Source of the DNA: JANQJA01 sp047947185 | GTDB lineage: Bacteria; Pseudomonadota; Gammaproteobacteria; Pseudomonadales; Azotimanducaceae | Assembly (NCBI GenBank): GCA_047947185.1 | Contig: CP170502.1 | Span: 3,720,001-3,784,000 of the forward strand | Direction of reading: 5' to 3' | DNA: 64,000 bases | Notes under the pieces: generated by a model | What the model saw: only the letters and a program-made list of their open reading frames with translations | Databases searched by the model: none | Told to the model about the DNA's origin: nothing | In this document: piece after piece, positions 1-8,688 of the stretch | Layout of the letters: the number at the start of each line of letters is the position of its first letter | Numbering within the stretch: position 1 is the stretch's first letter | Program-made: the position numbers and the translations under genes

Positions 1-1262
1 ACGGCAACGTAATGGTTGACCTCCGGCAGGGTCCCGACGTCAGTCCGGAAGAAGTTGCAGCGGCATGGCGGGCGGAAGTGGGCGAAATTGTGGGTACCAA
101 GAAACTTGAAATCAGTGGGTCACAGAAATCGCACGGCGGCCGGGGGGATATCAGTTTCAAACTGCTTGGCGGCAACGTTGATCAGCTTAAGGGTGCTGCT
201 GCCCTGCTGCAGCAGCACCTGCGTCAGTATGATGGCCTGCACGAGATCGAGAACAATGCACAGGGTGTCATTCCTGAAATGGATATCAGGATAAGGCCTG
301 CCGGAGAATCGCTCGGTTTGACCCTTGGCGATCTTGCCAGCCAGGTGCGGGCCGCTTTTTACGGGGTTGAGGCGCAGCGCCTGCAGCGGGATGGCGAAGA
401 GATCAGGGTGCTGGTTCGCTACCCCGAAAGTGACCGCCAGTCACTCGGTAATCTTGAAGGGATGTATGTGCGCACGCCGGCGGGTGAACTGGTGCCTTTC
501 TCCGTTGTTGCGGAAATCAGGCCAGGTGTGAGTCCTTCGGTGGTGACCAGGATAGACGGTGATCGTTCCGTGGAAGTCTCGGCGAACCTTGATGCCACCG
601 TGACCCGATCCGCGGATGTGGTCCGGGACGTCATGACCGGCGCATTCCGCACTGAACTGGCAGAGCGATTTCCTGGTGTACGCCTGTCGCTGGGTGGTGC
701 CAGCGAAATGGAGTCCGAACTGTTGCTGGGTGTTCTCTATGGCGGTGCCCTGGGGCTGTTCGCCATTTATGCCCTGATGGCCATTCCGCTGAAGTCCTAC
801 CTGCAACCTTTGATCATCATGTCGGTGATTCCGTTTGGCATGATTGGCGCCTTGATTGGCCATTTACTGGTGGGTATCCCGTTCAGCGCCCTGTCGCTGT
901 TTGGCCTGGTGGCGCTGGCCGGTGTGGTGGTGAACGACAGCATCATCATGGTTGATTTCATCAACCAGTCGGTTGATGCGGGCATGAAGGTCAGGGATGC
1001 TGTCCTGAAAGCGGGTTCGGAACGCTTCCGCCCCATTATGCTCACCTCACTCACAACCTTTTTTGGGTTGCTGCCGATCCTGCTGGAAACCAGCTTTTCT
1101 GCCCAGATAGTGATCCCCATGGCGGTCTCGCTTGGGTTCGGAATTATGTTTGCGACCCTGATTACGCTGGTGCTGATCCCTTGTCTCTACGTCATGCTCG
1201 ATGAGTTCAAGCAGTACTGGCAGGCGATGGGACAGGGGACGCCCGCAATCGACTCGAAGTAG
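1..1262 (+). CDS. RND-family efflux transporter inner-membrane subunit, C-terminal part
   Basis: The gene enters from the left edge and only its last 420 or so codons are present; the reading frame is open to base 3. It encodes the periplasmic porter domain (TolC-docking type sequence with an SxxSPSVVTRIDGDRS-like stretch) followed by the last transmembrane bundle: helices near window residues 240-270, 280-305, 340-360 and 370-400. The segment with LFGLVALAGVVVNDSIIMVDF matches the highly conserved RND helix after the second porter domain. By family such proteins are proton-driven trimeric pumps working with a periplasmic adaptor and an outer-membrane channel; the adaptor would lie upstream, outside the window. 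It could be a HAE-1 or a more distant RND subgroup; the substrate cannot be read from the sequence. Confidence 0.9.
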   Translation, partial: GNVMVDLRQGPDVSPEEVAAAWRAEVGEIVGTKKLEISGSQKSHGGRGDISFKLLGGNVDQLKGAAALLQQHLRQYDGLHEIENNAQGVIPEMDIRIRPAGESLGLTLGDLASQVRAAFYGVEAQRLQRDGEEIRVLVRYPESDRQSLGNLEGMYVRTPAGELVPFSVVAEIRPGVSPSVVTRIDGDRSVEVSANLDATVTRSADVVRDVMTGAFRTELAERFPGVRLSLGGASEMESELLLGVLYGGALGLFAIYALMAIPLKSYLQPLIIMSVIPFGMIGALIGHLLVGIPFSALSLFGLVALAGVVVNDSIIMVDFINQSVDAGMKVRDAVLKAGSERFRPIMLTSLTTFFGLLPILLETSFSAQIVIPMAVSLGFGIMFATLITLVLIPCLYVMLDEFKQYWQAMGQGTPAIDSK

Positions 1263-1383
1263 GCGGGGCCCGGGCCTCCGTTCATACACCCGCTTCCAGG
1301 CTGTCCAACTCCGTCAGTCGTGCCTGTTGCAATGTCATTGGTGGCGGGCAAAACTGAGGTTCCCGGTTAATAGGAGCATTGCG

Positions 1384-1767
1384 ATGGCAATCCTGTATGA
1401 CAAGACGCTGACGCTCAATGTGCAGGTTTCGGATTGGGAGAAGTCAAGAACCTGGTACCAGGATGTTCTGGGCCTGACCCTGCAATATGAGCTGCCCGAC
1501 ATGGGTTGGTGTGAGTTTGAGATGCCGACACCAGGCGTTACCCTGGGGCTTGATCGAGCACCGCCCGGTACCACTGTCCTGGCGACTCCTGGGGTGACGC
1601 CCACCCTGGGTGTCGTGGATATTGATGAGGCGAGAGCCCACCTTGAATCTTTTGGTGTAGTGTTTGCCGGCGACACCCTGGTGATTGACGGCATGGTAAA
1701 GCTTGCCTACTTCCCGGACCCGGATGGTCATCGGCTTTGCCTGGCGCAAAGTCTTGTTGATGCCTGA
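1384..1767 (+). CDS. VOC (glyoxalase/bleomycin resistance) family protein
   Basis: A 127-aa protein of the vicinal-oxygen-chelate fold: two beta-alpha-beta-beta-beta halves with the typical opening 'TLNVQVSDWEKSRTWYQDVLGL' pattern and the closing 'YFPDPDGHRLCLAQS' motif, in which Asp-Pro-Asp-Gly-His is diagnostic. The frame is open further upstream, but the ATG at 1384 is preceded by TAGGAG at a good distance and begins exactly where the domain begins, so the longer form is rejected. Family members are metal-dependent isomerases, dioxygenases or binding proteins for small electrophiles; substrate unknown. It stands alone between the RND gene and the ThDP enzyme. Confidence 0.85.
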   Translation: MAILYDKTLTLNVQVSDWEKSRTWYQDVLGLTLQYELPDMGWCEFEMPTPGVTLGLDRAPPGTTVLATPGVTPTLGVVDIDEARAHLESFGVVFAGDTLVIDGMVKLAYFPDPDGHRLCLAQSLVDA

Positions 1768-1906
1768 AGCGGGTTTTCGGGTGCCGGTCTGAAACCAGAA
1801 AACGATGATCGTTCTACTCCAGCGCCATTGTTGGTATGGTTGGACGTTTTTTGAATCTGTGACACTGAAATGAGGGAGGCCGCCTGTCGGGCGGTGGGAG
1901 AGAAGC

Positions 1907-3547
1907 ATGAACGGAAATGACTACATCGCGAGTATTCTGAAGAGTGAGGGTGTGGAACTGATGCCCTGTTATCCCAGCAATCCGATTATCGAATCAGTGG
2001 CGGAAATTGGGATTCGCCCGGTGGCGTTCCGGCATGAGCGTGGCGCGATAATGGCGGCGGACGGCATTTCACGTACCAGCGACCGCAAAAAGTTTGGTGT
2101 TGCCGCGATCCAGTCACAGGCGGGTGCGGAAAATGCGATGGGCGCGATTGCCCAGGCTTATGCTGACAACATCCCCGTCCTGGTCTTGCCGGGTGGCGTG
2201 TTCCGGCACCAGATAGCGGTGAAACCCAACTTTTCGGCTGTGCAGAACTACCAGGGTATCGTGAAGTCGGTGGAAGCAGTCTACCGCCCGGAAGACATCG
2301 GTAGTGCCATGCGACGTGCCATGCATGCCCTCAAGAATGGGCCGGGTGGTCCCGTGGTGCTTGAACTCACGGCGGACGTCTGTGCCATGGAGGTGCCAGA
2401 GAATTCCCGGAACTACCAGTCACCCAGGGTGGTGCAGTCCATGCCCACGCCGGGCGCTATCAAGGATGCCGTGAAAGCGCTGCGCGAGGCGAAAAACCCG
2501 CTCCTGTGGGCGGGTCAGGGTGTGCTGATGGCCGGCGGCACGGATGCGCTCAGGGAACTTGCGGAACTGACCGGATTGCCGGTCTTCTGCACCATGCCGG
2601 GCAAGTCGGCTTTGGATGAGCGGCACCCGCTGTGCCTGGGTGCGGGTAGTGGTCTGACCACCAAAGCCGCGGGTACCTGGCTGTCCGAGTGTGACCTGAT
2701 TCTCGCGCTTGGTTCCAGCCTGACCCGCACCTTTTATGGCCAGCCCATTCGGTCCAACAATCGGGTGCTGATCCAGAACACGGATAACATTGCTGACATC
2801 AACAAGGACGAAAATGTTGATATTGGCCTGTTGGGTGATACCCGCCTCACCATCGAAATGTTGATTGATGAGATCAAGGGACAGGTGGGCGAAAGCGGAC
2901 TCGGTAACGCTGATGCAGTCAAGGCGCGTATCGCGCAGATCAAGACAGAGTGGCTCGAAGAGTGGCGCCCGTTGCTCGAATCCAACGAGGAGCCTCTAAA
3001 CACCTACCGGGTGATTCATGAAATTGACCAGATGCTGGACCGTGAAAACAGCATTGTCACCCATGATGCCGGCGCACCGCGGGACTCCATTGTGCCTTTC
3101 TATACAGCCACCAGTCCCCACAGTTATGTTGGCTGGGGCAAAACGACACACCTGGGTTTTGGCATTCCCCTGATGATTGGGGCAAAGATGGCAAACCCCG
3201 ACAAGTTCTGTCTCAACCTGATGGGTGACGGTGCCTTTGGCATGTCCGGCACCGATATCGAAACGGCCTCCCGCAGTGGTTTTGCGATAACCACCGTGTT
3301 GCTGAACAACGGCGGCATGGCAACCTATCCCGGTGGTTTTCCGAATGCCCGCGAAAAGTACGGTGTCTCTCACATGCAGGGTGACTATGCCAAGATTGCC
3401 GAGGGGATGGGCGCGGTTGGCATCACTGTCAGGAAAGTCGCAGAAATGGCACCCGCGCTGAAAGAGGCCATGCGCATCAACGCGGAGGGCCAGACGGTAC
3501 TGATAGACGTCCACTCGAACATGGAAGCGAAAAAGTCTCGCTACTGA
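1907..3547 (+). CDS. Thiamine-diphosphate-dependent enzyme (acetolactate synthase/benzoylformate decarboxylase superfamily)
   Basis: A 546-aa protein with the three-domain plan of this superfamily. The N-terminal pyrimidine-binding domain carries the catalytic glutamate in 'FRHERGAIMAADG' (E44), the middle domain is a Rossmann-like fold, and the C-terminal domain has the cofactor motif GDG (440-442) followed 25 residues later by NN (467-468). The ATG at 1907 has a GGGAGAGAAGC ribosome site. There is no adjacent small regulatory subunit as found with acetolactate synthase, so a catabolic decarboxylase/lyase role is more likely. The sulfotransferase gene follows 35 bp downstream and may be co-transcribed. 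Exact substrate not predictable. Confidence 0.88.
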   Translation: MNGNDYIASILKSEGVELMPCYPSNPIIESVAEIGIRPVAFRHERGAIMAADGISRTSDRKKFGVAAIQSQAGAENAMGAIAQAYADNIPVLVLPGGVFRHQIAVKPNFSAVQNYQGIVKSVEAVYRPEDIGSAMRRAMHALKNGPGGPVVLELTADVCAMEVPENSRNYQSPRVVQSMPTPGAIKDAVKALREAKNPLLWAGQGVLMAGGTDALRELAELTGLPVFCTMPGKSALDERHPLCLGAGSGLTTKAAGTWLSECDLILALGSSLTRTFYGQPIRSNNRVLIQNTDNIADINKDENVDIGLLGDTRLTIEMLIDEIKGQVGESGLGNADAVKARIAQIKTEWLEEWRPLLESNEEPLNTYRVIHEIDQMLDRENSIVTHDAGAPRDSIVPFYTATSPHSYVGWGKTTHLGFGIPLMIGAKMANPDKFCLNLMGDGAFGMSGTDIETASRSGFAITTVLLNNGGMATYPGGFPNAREKYGVSHMQGDYAKIAEGMGAVGITVRKVAEMAPALKEAMRINAEGQTVLIDVHSNMEAKKSRY

Positions 3548-3582
3548 CAACAACCCTCAATCGAAACACGGGTAGTTCTTCG

Positions 3583-4476
3583 ATGACGGAAAAACGACGA
3601 GCGACGACCCTGGCCGAATACGGTGAAAAGGCCGGTACCCTGTTTGCAGTTGCAGCCCAGGGTGGTAAACCTTATGAGCCGCGTGCCACGGACGTCATTA
3701 TCAGTCCATTTGCCAAATGTGGTACCACCTGGCTGCAGCAGATGTTCCATACCCTGCGAACCCGTGGTGATATGGATTTCGACGATATCTCCCGTGTTGT
3801 TCCCTGGCTGGAAACGTCGCCCGGACTTGGTATTGACCTGAATGCCGACCAGCGGGGAGAGCCCCGTGGTTACAAGAGCCATCACAACTGGCACACCCTG
3901 CCCCGGGGACCAAAATACATCGTTTCGATCCGTGACCCAGGTGACGCGATGGTTTCGATGTACCGGTTCATGGAAGGCTGGTTCCTGGAGCCTGGCGCCA
4001 TTCCAATCGCAGAATTTACCCGGACGATCTATATGAGTGATCCGGCCAAAGGGTACTGGGGGCACCTCAATTCCTGGTGGGAACACCGACATGACGAGAC
4101 GGTGTTGCTGCTTTCTTATGAAGGCATGCAGCAGCACCCTGAAAAAACCATTGGTCGTGTTGCCGAATTCTGCGGTATTACCCTTGATGATGAATTGCTG
4201 GAGATCACGCTCAAGCACACCTCACTGCCGTTTATGCTTGAGTACAAGGACCGGTTTGATGATGCAATGCTTCGCACCCTGAGCGAAACGGTGGCTGACT
4301 TGCCGGGCGGCAGCGATTCTGCAAAAGTGCGCGAGGGCAAGGTTGGGGGGCATGTGAGTGAACTCTCGGACGAAATCCTGGAAGAACTTGATACCATATG
4401 GCAAACCCATATCCTGCCCGTCACAGGTTTTGCCAGTTATGCCGCGCTGGAAGCAGCCCTTCAGCGGGGTGAATGA
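3583..4476 (+). CDS. Sulfotransferase domain protein
   Basis: A 297-aa soluble protein of the PAPS-dependent sulfotransferase family. The 5'-phosphosulfate loop is 'SPFAKCGTTWLQQ' at residues 41-53 (the usual Ser before Gly is Cys here), the 3'-phosphate binding segment is 'YIVSIRDPGDAMVSMYRF', and a degenerate C-terminal 'VREGKVGGH' replaces the usual RKGxxGDW. The length is typical of cytosolic aryl/alcohol sulfotransferases. It follows the ThDP enzyme closely and is followed by a TetR gene, which may control it. Bacterial members sulfate small alcohols, steroids or lipids; the acceptor is unknown. Confidence 0.88.
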   Translation: MTEKRRATTLAEYGEKAGTLFAVAAQGGKPYEPRATDVIISPFAKCGTTWLQQMFHTLRTRGDMDFDDISRVVPWLETSPGLGIDLNADQRGEPRGYKSHHNWHTLPRGPKYIVSIRDPGDAMVSMYRFMEGWFLEPGAIPIAEFTRTIYMSDPAKGYWGHLNSWWEHRHDETVLLLSYEGMQQHPEKTIGRVAEFCGITLDDELLEITLKHTSLPFMLEYKDRFDDAMLRTLSETVADLPGGSDSAKVREGKVGGHVSELSDEILEELDTIWQTHILPVTGFASYAALEAALQRGE

Positions 4477-4515
4477 TGCCATTTGGGTGTCAGTACAGCT
4501 TTTCAGGAGCAGATT

Positions 4516-5121
4516 TTGAAGCAGGAACCCGGCTTGCAGGAAGCCAAAAGCCAACGAGCCCGGGAGGCGATCTCCGAGGCAACCATTGATTCCCTGGTCC
4601 AGGTGGGATATTCGGAAACCTCGCTGAGTCGGGTCGCGAAGCTGGCCGGATTTTCCAAGGGGGCAGTACAGCACCATTTTACGTCCAAGGAAGACCTGAT
4701 TGCCGCCACACTCGACCGGCTGTTGGAACGGACCTTTCAGCCGCGTGCACCCTCCAGTCGCGCAAGAACCGTGGAAGATGCGCTGATGACAGCCTGGATG
4801 CGTTTTATCAATACGCCTCCCTACCGTGCATTGATGGAAATCCTGATTGCCGCCCGTACGGATGCCCAGCTTCGAACGCGCATTTCAAAAGACCTGGTGC
4901 GCTGGGGTCGACGGATGGACCGGCAGTCGCTTGAGAACTACGAGGCCGTGAGTGGTGATCCGGAAGATGTGGTCATGCTGCTCAACATGAATCGCAGTTT
5001 CCTGCGCGGCCTGTTGCTGCAGGAGCAATACGGCATCAGCAAGAAAAAAACCCTGCTTTACGTCCAGAAATGGATAGAACTCATTGCGCCGCTTCTCAGG
5101 CTGAAAAACCCGGGGAAGTGA
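4516..5121 (+). CDS. TetR/AcrR family transcriptional regulator
   Basis: The N-terminal helix-turn-helix is clear: 'SLSRVAKLAGFSKGAVQHHFTSKEDLIAATL' matches the TetR signature, followed by a helical ligand-binding domain. The frame opens at a TTG at 4483, but the TTG at 4516 is preceded by AGGAG (4505-4509) at 6-nt spacing, so I prefer it (201 aa); no ATG is available before the domain. It starts just after the sulfotransferase and lies back-to-tail with the acyl-CoA synthetase, so either flank could be its target. Effector unknown, probably a lipophilic acid or its CoA ester. Confidence 0.85.
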   Translation: MKQEPGLQEAKSQRAREAISEATIDSLVQVGYSETSLSRVAKLAGFSKGAVQHHFTSKEDLIAATLDRLLERTFQPRAPSSRARTVEDALMTAWMRFINTPPYRALMEILIAARTDAQLRTRISKDLVRWGRRMDRQSLENYEAVSGDPEDVVMLLNMNRSFLRGLLLQEQYGISKKKTLLYVQKWIELIAPLLRLKNPGK

Positions 5122-5177
5122 CGGCTGCATTGCATCTGCCAATACGGCCGCCGCCCCGGCGTGATTCTGTTTGTCCG

Positions 5178-6881
5178 TTACCCCGTTACGCCACCGCTGG
5201 CCTGGACCGCTGTGATGGCTTCATCCCGCAGTGCTCGCTTCAGGATCTTGCCGGAGGCTGTTCGCGGCAGCGGTGAACTGCTGAAGTGGATGTACCTGGG
5301 TATCTGGAAGCGGGCGAGGTGTATGGCGAGGAATTCGCGCAGTGCCGTTTCATCCACCGGCTCTGCACAATAAATGGTTGCCCCTACTTCCTCTCCGAGT
5401 CGTTCATCGGGCACGGCGTAGACCGAGGCCTCAATGACATCGGGATGTGATACCAGTGCCGCCTCAACTTCGCCGCAGCCGATGTTTTCACCACCGCGAA
5501 TAACCAGGTCCTTGATGCGATCAACAATAAACAAAAAGCCCGCATCGTCGAGGTAGGCGACATCACCCGTGCGCATCCAGCCGTCAACGGTAAAAGTTTC
5601 AGCATTGGCATCAGGACGGTTCCAGTAGCCGTGAAACACACTGGCCCCCCGTACCTGCAGTTCACCCCGCTCACCGGCGGCAAGCACATGCCCGGTCTCG
5701 TCAACAACGCGGAGTTCAAGCACGGCAGAGCAGCGCCCGGAACTTGCCGGCCGATCGAGGTATTCCTGGCCCCCGATCCCGGTGCCAATGGCGTTGGTTT
5801 CGGTCATACCCCAACCGGTACCGGGCAGTGCGTTCCGGAACGATGCCTTGATATTGTGGACCTGTGCCGGTGCCCGCGGGGCACCACCACCGCCAACACT
5901 CACCAGGGTGCTGAGATCCCGATTGGTTCGCTTTGCCTCTTCCACCAGGTCACCGGTCATGGCTGCCGGTGCAGTCACGGAAGAAATTTTTTCCTCTTCA
6001 ATCAATTCAGCCGCCCTGGCCGGGTCCCAGCGATACATGCAGACAAGTTTCCGCTGGGCACGGTAAGAGGCAAGATAAACCGCGTGTGAGCCGGTCGCGT
6101 GGAACAGTGGTACGGCTAGCAGAGTTGCTGGCTGGTTGGCCGGTGCAGCGGGTTCAATCCCCAGCGACTTCATACGGGCAGCGCCGTCGAGTTCCCATGA
6201 CAGGAGTGCGCTGATGATGTTGAGGTGACAGGATGCGACGCCCTTGGGGTGACCCGTGGACCCGGAGGTATACAGCAAGGTTGCAATATCTTCAGGTTCC
6301 GGGCCTTCGGCCGGCATCGCGGTAGCTGCCGAGGCAGCAATCAGGGCGTGGAATTCAGGGTATTTGTCATCCCCGGTGCCTGGCCGCACGGCAATCACAT
6401 CAAGTGACACCTGGTCTTCAATATCCGCCAGGCGCGCCAGACGCTCGCCGTCCGCAATCAATACGCGGGCACCACTGTCATTCAGGCCGTACGCCATTTC
6501 CTCGGAAGTCCAGAGGGCGTTCATGGCAACGGCAATGCCACCCATTGAAGTGACTGCCACAAACGAAATTATCCACTCGGGATAATTGCGCATGGATATG
6601 GCCACCCTGTCGCCTTTTGTGATGCCGTAGTCCCTGGTGAGCACATCAGCCAATTTACAGGACTGGGTATAAGCTTCCCTGAAGGTCAATCGCTCATTGT
6701 CGTAGACCAGAAACGTCTTATCCGAGAGATTGTCCTGGAACAATTCGCGCAGTGTTTTTGGGCCGTTCCTGAAAAGGCGCGTGGGCCTGCCGAAAACGGT
6801 GCCGTGGACCAGTTCGAAAGGCTGGCCCGGGGCCGTAAGGGCACGGATGGCATCCGCCCGGCTGACTATTTCGTCACTCAT
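5178..6881 (-). CDS. Class I adenylate-forming acyl-CoA synthetase
   Basis: A 567-aa AMP-dependent synthetase/ligase. It has the P-loop 'YTSGSTGHPKG' (204-214), the 'GWGMTETNAIG' A5 motif, the 'MRTGDVAYLDDAGF' A7 motif, the hinge 'DRIKDLVIRGGENI' (A8) and the C-terminal lysine in 'LPRTASGKILKR'. The reaction is ATP-dependent activation of a carboxylic acid to its CoA thioester via the acyl-adenylate. It is divergent from the carboxylase operon across a 175-bp gap, which suggests that it supplies the acyl-CoA used there. Chain-length specificity cannot be told from sequence. Confidence 0.93.
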   Translation of the reverse strand: MSDEIVSRADAIRALTAPGQPFELVHGTVFGRPTRLFRNGPKTLRELFQDNLSDKTFLVYDNERLTFREAYTQSCKLADVLTRDYGITKGDRVAISMRNYPEWIISFVAVTSMGGIAVAMNALWTSEEMAYGLNDSGARVLIADGERLARLADIEDQVSLDVIAVRPGTGDDKYPEFHALIAASAATAMPAEGPEPEDIATLLYTSGSTGHPKGVASCHLNIISALLSWELDGAARMKSLGIEPAAPANQPATLLAVPLFHATGSHAVYLASYRAQRKLVCMYRWDPARAAELIEEEKISSVTAPAAMTGDLVEEAKRTNRDLSTLVSVGGGGAPRAPAQVHNIKASFRNALPGTGWGMTETNAIGTGIGGQEYLDRPASSGRCSAVLELRVVDETGHVLAAGERGELQVRGASVFHGYWNRPDANAETFTVDGWMRTGDVAYLDDAGFLFIVDRIKDLVIRGGENIGCGEVEAALVSHPDVIEASVYAVPDERLGEEVGATIYCAEPVDETALREFLAIHLARFQIPRYIHFSSSPLPRTASGKILKRALRDEAITAVQASGGVTG

Positions 6882-7056
6882 GAATCCCTCTTATGCCGCG
6901 GCGAGGCGACGGTATCTGTGAAGCTCTAAGACAGGGCGGAAGCATAATCCCGAAAGTGTCCCGCCAGCAACCGGTGGTCCGCAAAAAACATTACGCACGG
7001 ACTTTTTTTGTGGTAGGTTGCTACTTTGCTCGTCACAGAGGGTAAGGAGGGAGCCC

Positions 7057-8688
7057 ATGCCCATACTGGATTCAAAGATTGATACCAGGGCAGAAACGTT
7101 CCAGCGCAATCGGGCTGAAATGCTCGAAATGCTGGCAATGCTGGAAGGTCTGCTGCAGGAAGCGTCCGAGGGCGGTGGCGAGGAGGCGATGACGCGACTG
7201 CGGTCCCGGGGCAAGATGCCGATCCGCGAGCGCATATCTTTTGCCCTTGATCGCGATTCCCCGTTTCTTGAAATCAGCCCGTTGGCTGCCTGGCGCTCAC
7301 CGTTTGCGATAGGTTCAGGGTTTGTTGTCGGGATAGGTGTTATTGAGGATGTTGAGTGTGTGATCCTTGGGCACGATCCCTCGGTGCGCGCCGGTGCATT
7401 CAATCAGTTCAACTCCAAGAAACTGATGCGCGGCCTGGAAATTGCGCGCGAGAACCGGTTGCCTTATGTCCAGTTTGTCGAGTCCGCCGGGGCTGATTTG
7501 CGTGGCGAAGGGGGTGGTGACCCCGAGGCTGCAATCCAGCGCGAAGGGGGACACTTTGCGGAATCCGGAAGATTGTTCTACGAGATTACCGAACTCTCCA
7601 AAATGCGTATCCCCACCGTTTCTGTTGTGTTTGGCGCCTCCACGGCGGGTGGCGCCTATCAACCCGGGATGAGTGACTACAATATATTCATCAAGAACCA
7701 GGCACGGGTGTTCCTCGGCGGACCGCCACTGGTCAAGATGGCAACCGGGGAAGATGCTGATGAGGAAAGCCTCGGGGGTGCCGACATGCACACCCGGATT
7801 TCCGGGTTGGGTGACTATCTCGCTGAAGACGAGATGGATGGTATCCGGATGTGTCGCGAGGTGATGAAACATCTCAACTGGCGCAAACTGGGCCCGGAAC
7901 CGGACGCCGAGTTTGAAGAGCCAAAGATGGACCCGGAGGACCTGCTGGGCCTGGTGTCCAAAGACCTGCGATCACCCTTTGACATGCGCGAAGTGATTGG
8001 CCGTATTGTTGATGGTTCCTACTTCGAGGAGTTCAAGGCGCTGTACGGGCCAACGCTGGTCTGTGGCTGGGCGAAGATTCACGGTTATCCCGTGGGGATC
8101 CTGGGGAACAACGGCGCCCTGTTTTCCGAGTCGTCCGAGAAGGCAGCGCAGTTCATTCAGCTTTGTAACCAGATCCATGTGCCTCTTTTATTCCTGCACA
8201 ACATCACCGGTTACATTGTCGGTACCGATTTTGAACAGGGTGGCATCACCAAAAACGGCTCCAAGATGATTAATGCCGTTTCGAATTCCACAGTACCGCA
8301 TATCACTGTGATCTGTGGTGCCTCTTATGGCGCGGGCAACTACGGCATGAGTGGCCGTGCGTTTGGCCCGAGGTTTACCTACATCTGGCCCTTTTCCAAA
8401 ATTGCCGTAATGGGGCCAAAGCAGATGGCCGGTGTCATGTCTATTGTGGGCAGGAATGCGGCGGCGCGTCGGGGTATTGAGTTTGACGAGGAAGCTGACA
8501 AAAAGCGGGCTGAGGTGGCGGAGTACTGGGCAGAAGAACGCAGCAAGGGCCTGTTTGCAACTTCCCGGGTATCCGACGACGGCATGATTGATCCACGCGA
8601 CACCCGTACCGTGATTGCGATGTCACTTTCTGCCTGTTACAACAATGAAGTTAAGGGGACCAAGGAGTTCGGCACATGGCGAATGTAA
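7057..8688 (+). CDS. Acyl-CoA carboxylase, carboxyltransferase (beta) subunit
   Basis: A 543-aa carboxyltransferase of the methylcrotonyl/propionyl/geranyl-CoA carboxylase type, with two crotonase-like halves (residues about 20-270 and 285-530) and oxyanion loops 'FGASTAGGAYQPGMSD' and 'GASYGAGNYGMSGRAF'. The start at 7057 is chosen because AAGGAGG lies 7 nt upstream; an upstream in-frame ATG at 7018 lacks a ribosome site. It transfers the carboxyl group from carboxybiotin on the alpha subunit to an acyl-CoA. Its stop overlaps the alpha-subunit start by 13 bp, indicating translational coupling. MCC-beta and AtuC/LiuB are the closest family types. Confidence 0.93.
   Translation: MPILDSKIDTRAETFQRNRAEMLEMLAMLEGLLQEASEGGGEEAMTRLRSRGKMPIRERISFALDRDSPFLEISPLAAWRSPFAIGSGFVVGIGVIEDVECVILGHDPSVRAGAFNQFNSKKLMRGLEIARENRLPYVQFVESAGADLRGEGGGDPEAAIQREGGHFAESGRLFYEITELSKMRIPTVSVVFGASTAGGAYQPGMSDYNIFIKNQARVFLGGPPLVKMATGEDADEESLGGADMHTRISGLGDYLAEDEMDGIRMCREVMKHLNWRKLGPEPDAEFEEPKMDPEDLLGLVSKDLRSPFDMREVIGRIVDGSYFEEFKALYGPTLVCGWAKIHGYPVGILGNNGALFSESSEKAAQFIQLCNQIHVPLLFLHNITGYIVGTDFEQGGITKNGSKMINAVSNSTVPHITVICGASYGAGNYGMSGRAFGPRFTYIWPFSKIAVMGPKQMAGVMSIVGRNAAARRGIEFDEEADKKRAEVAEYWAEERSKGLFATSRVSDDGMIDPRDTRTVIAMSLSACYNNEVKGTKEFGTWRM

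Noticed and set aside
7018..7056. Upstream ATG for the carboxyltransferase subunit
   Set aside because: No ribosome site, and the extra 13 residues do not fit the family N-terminus; AAGGAGG before 7057 decides the start.
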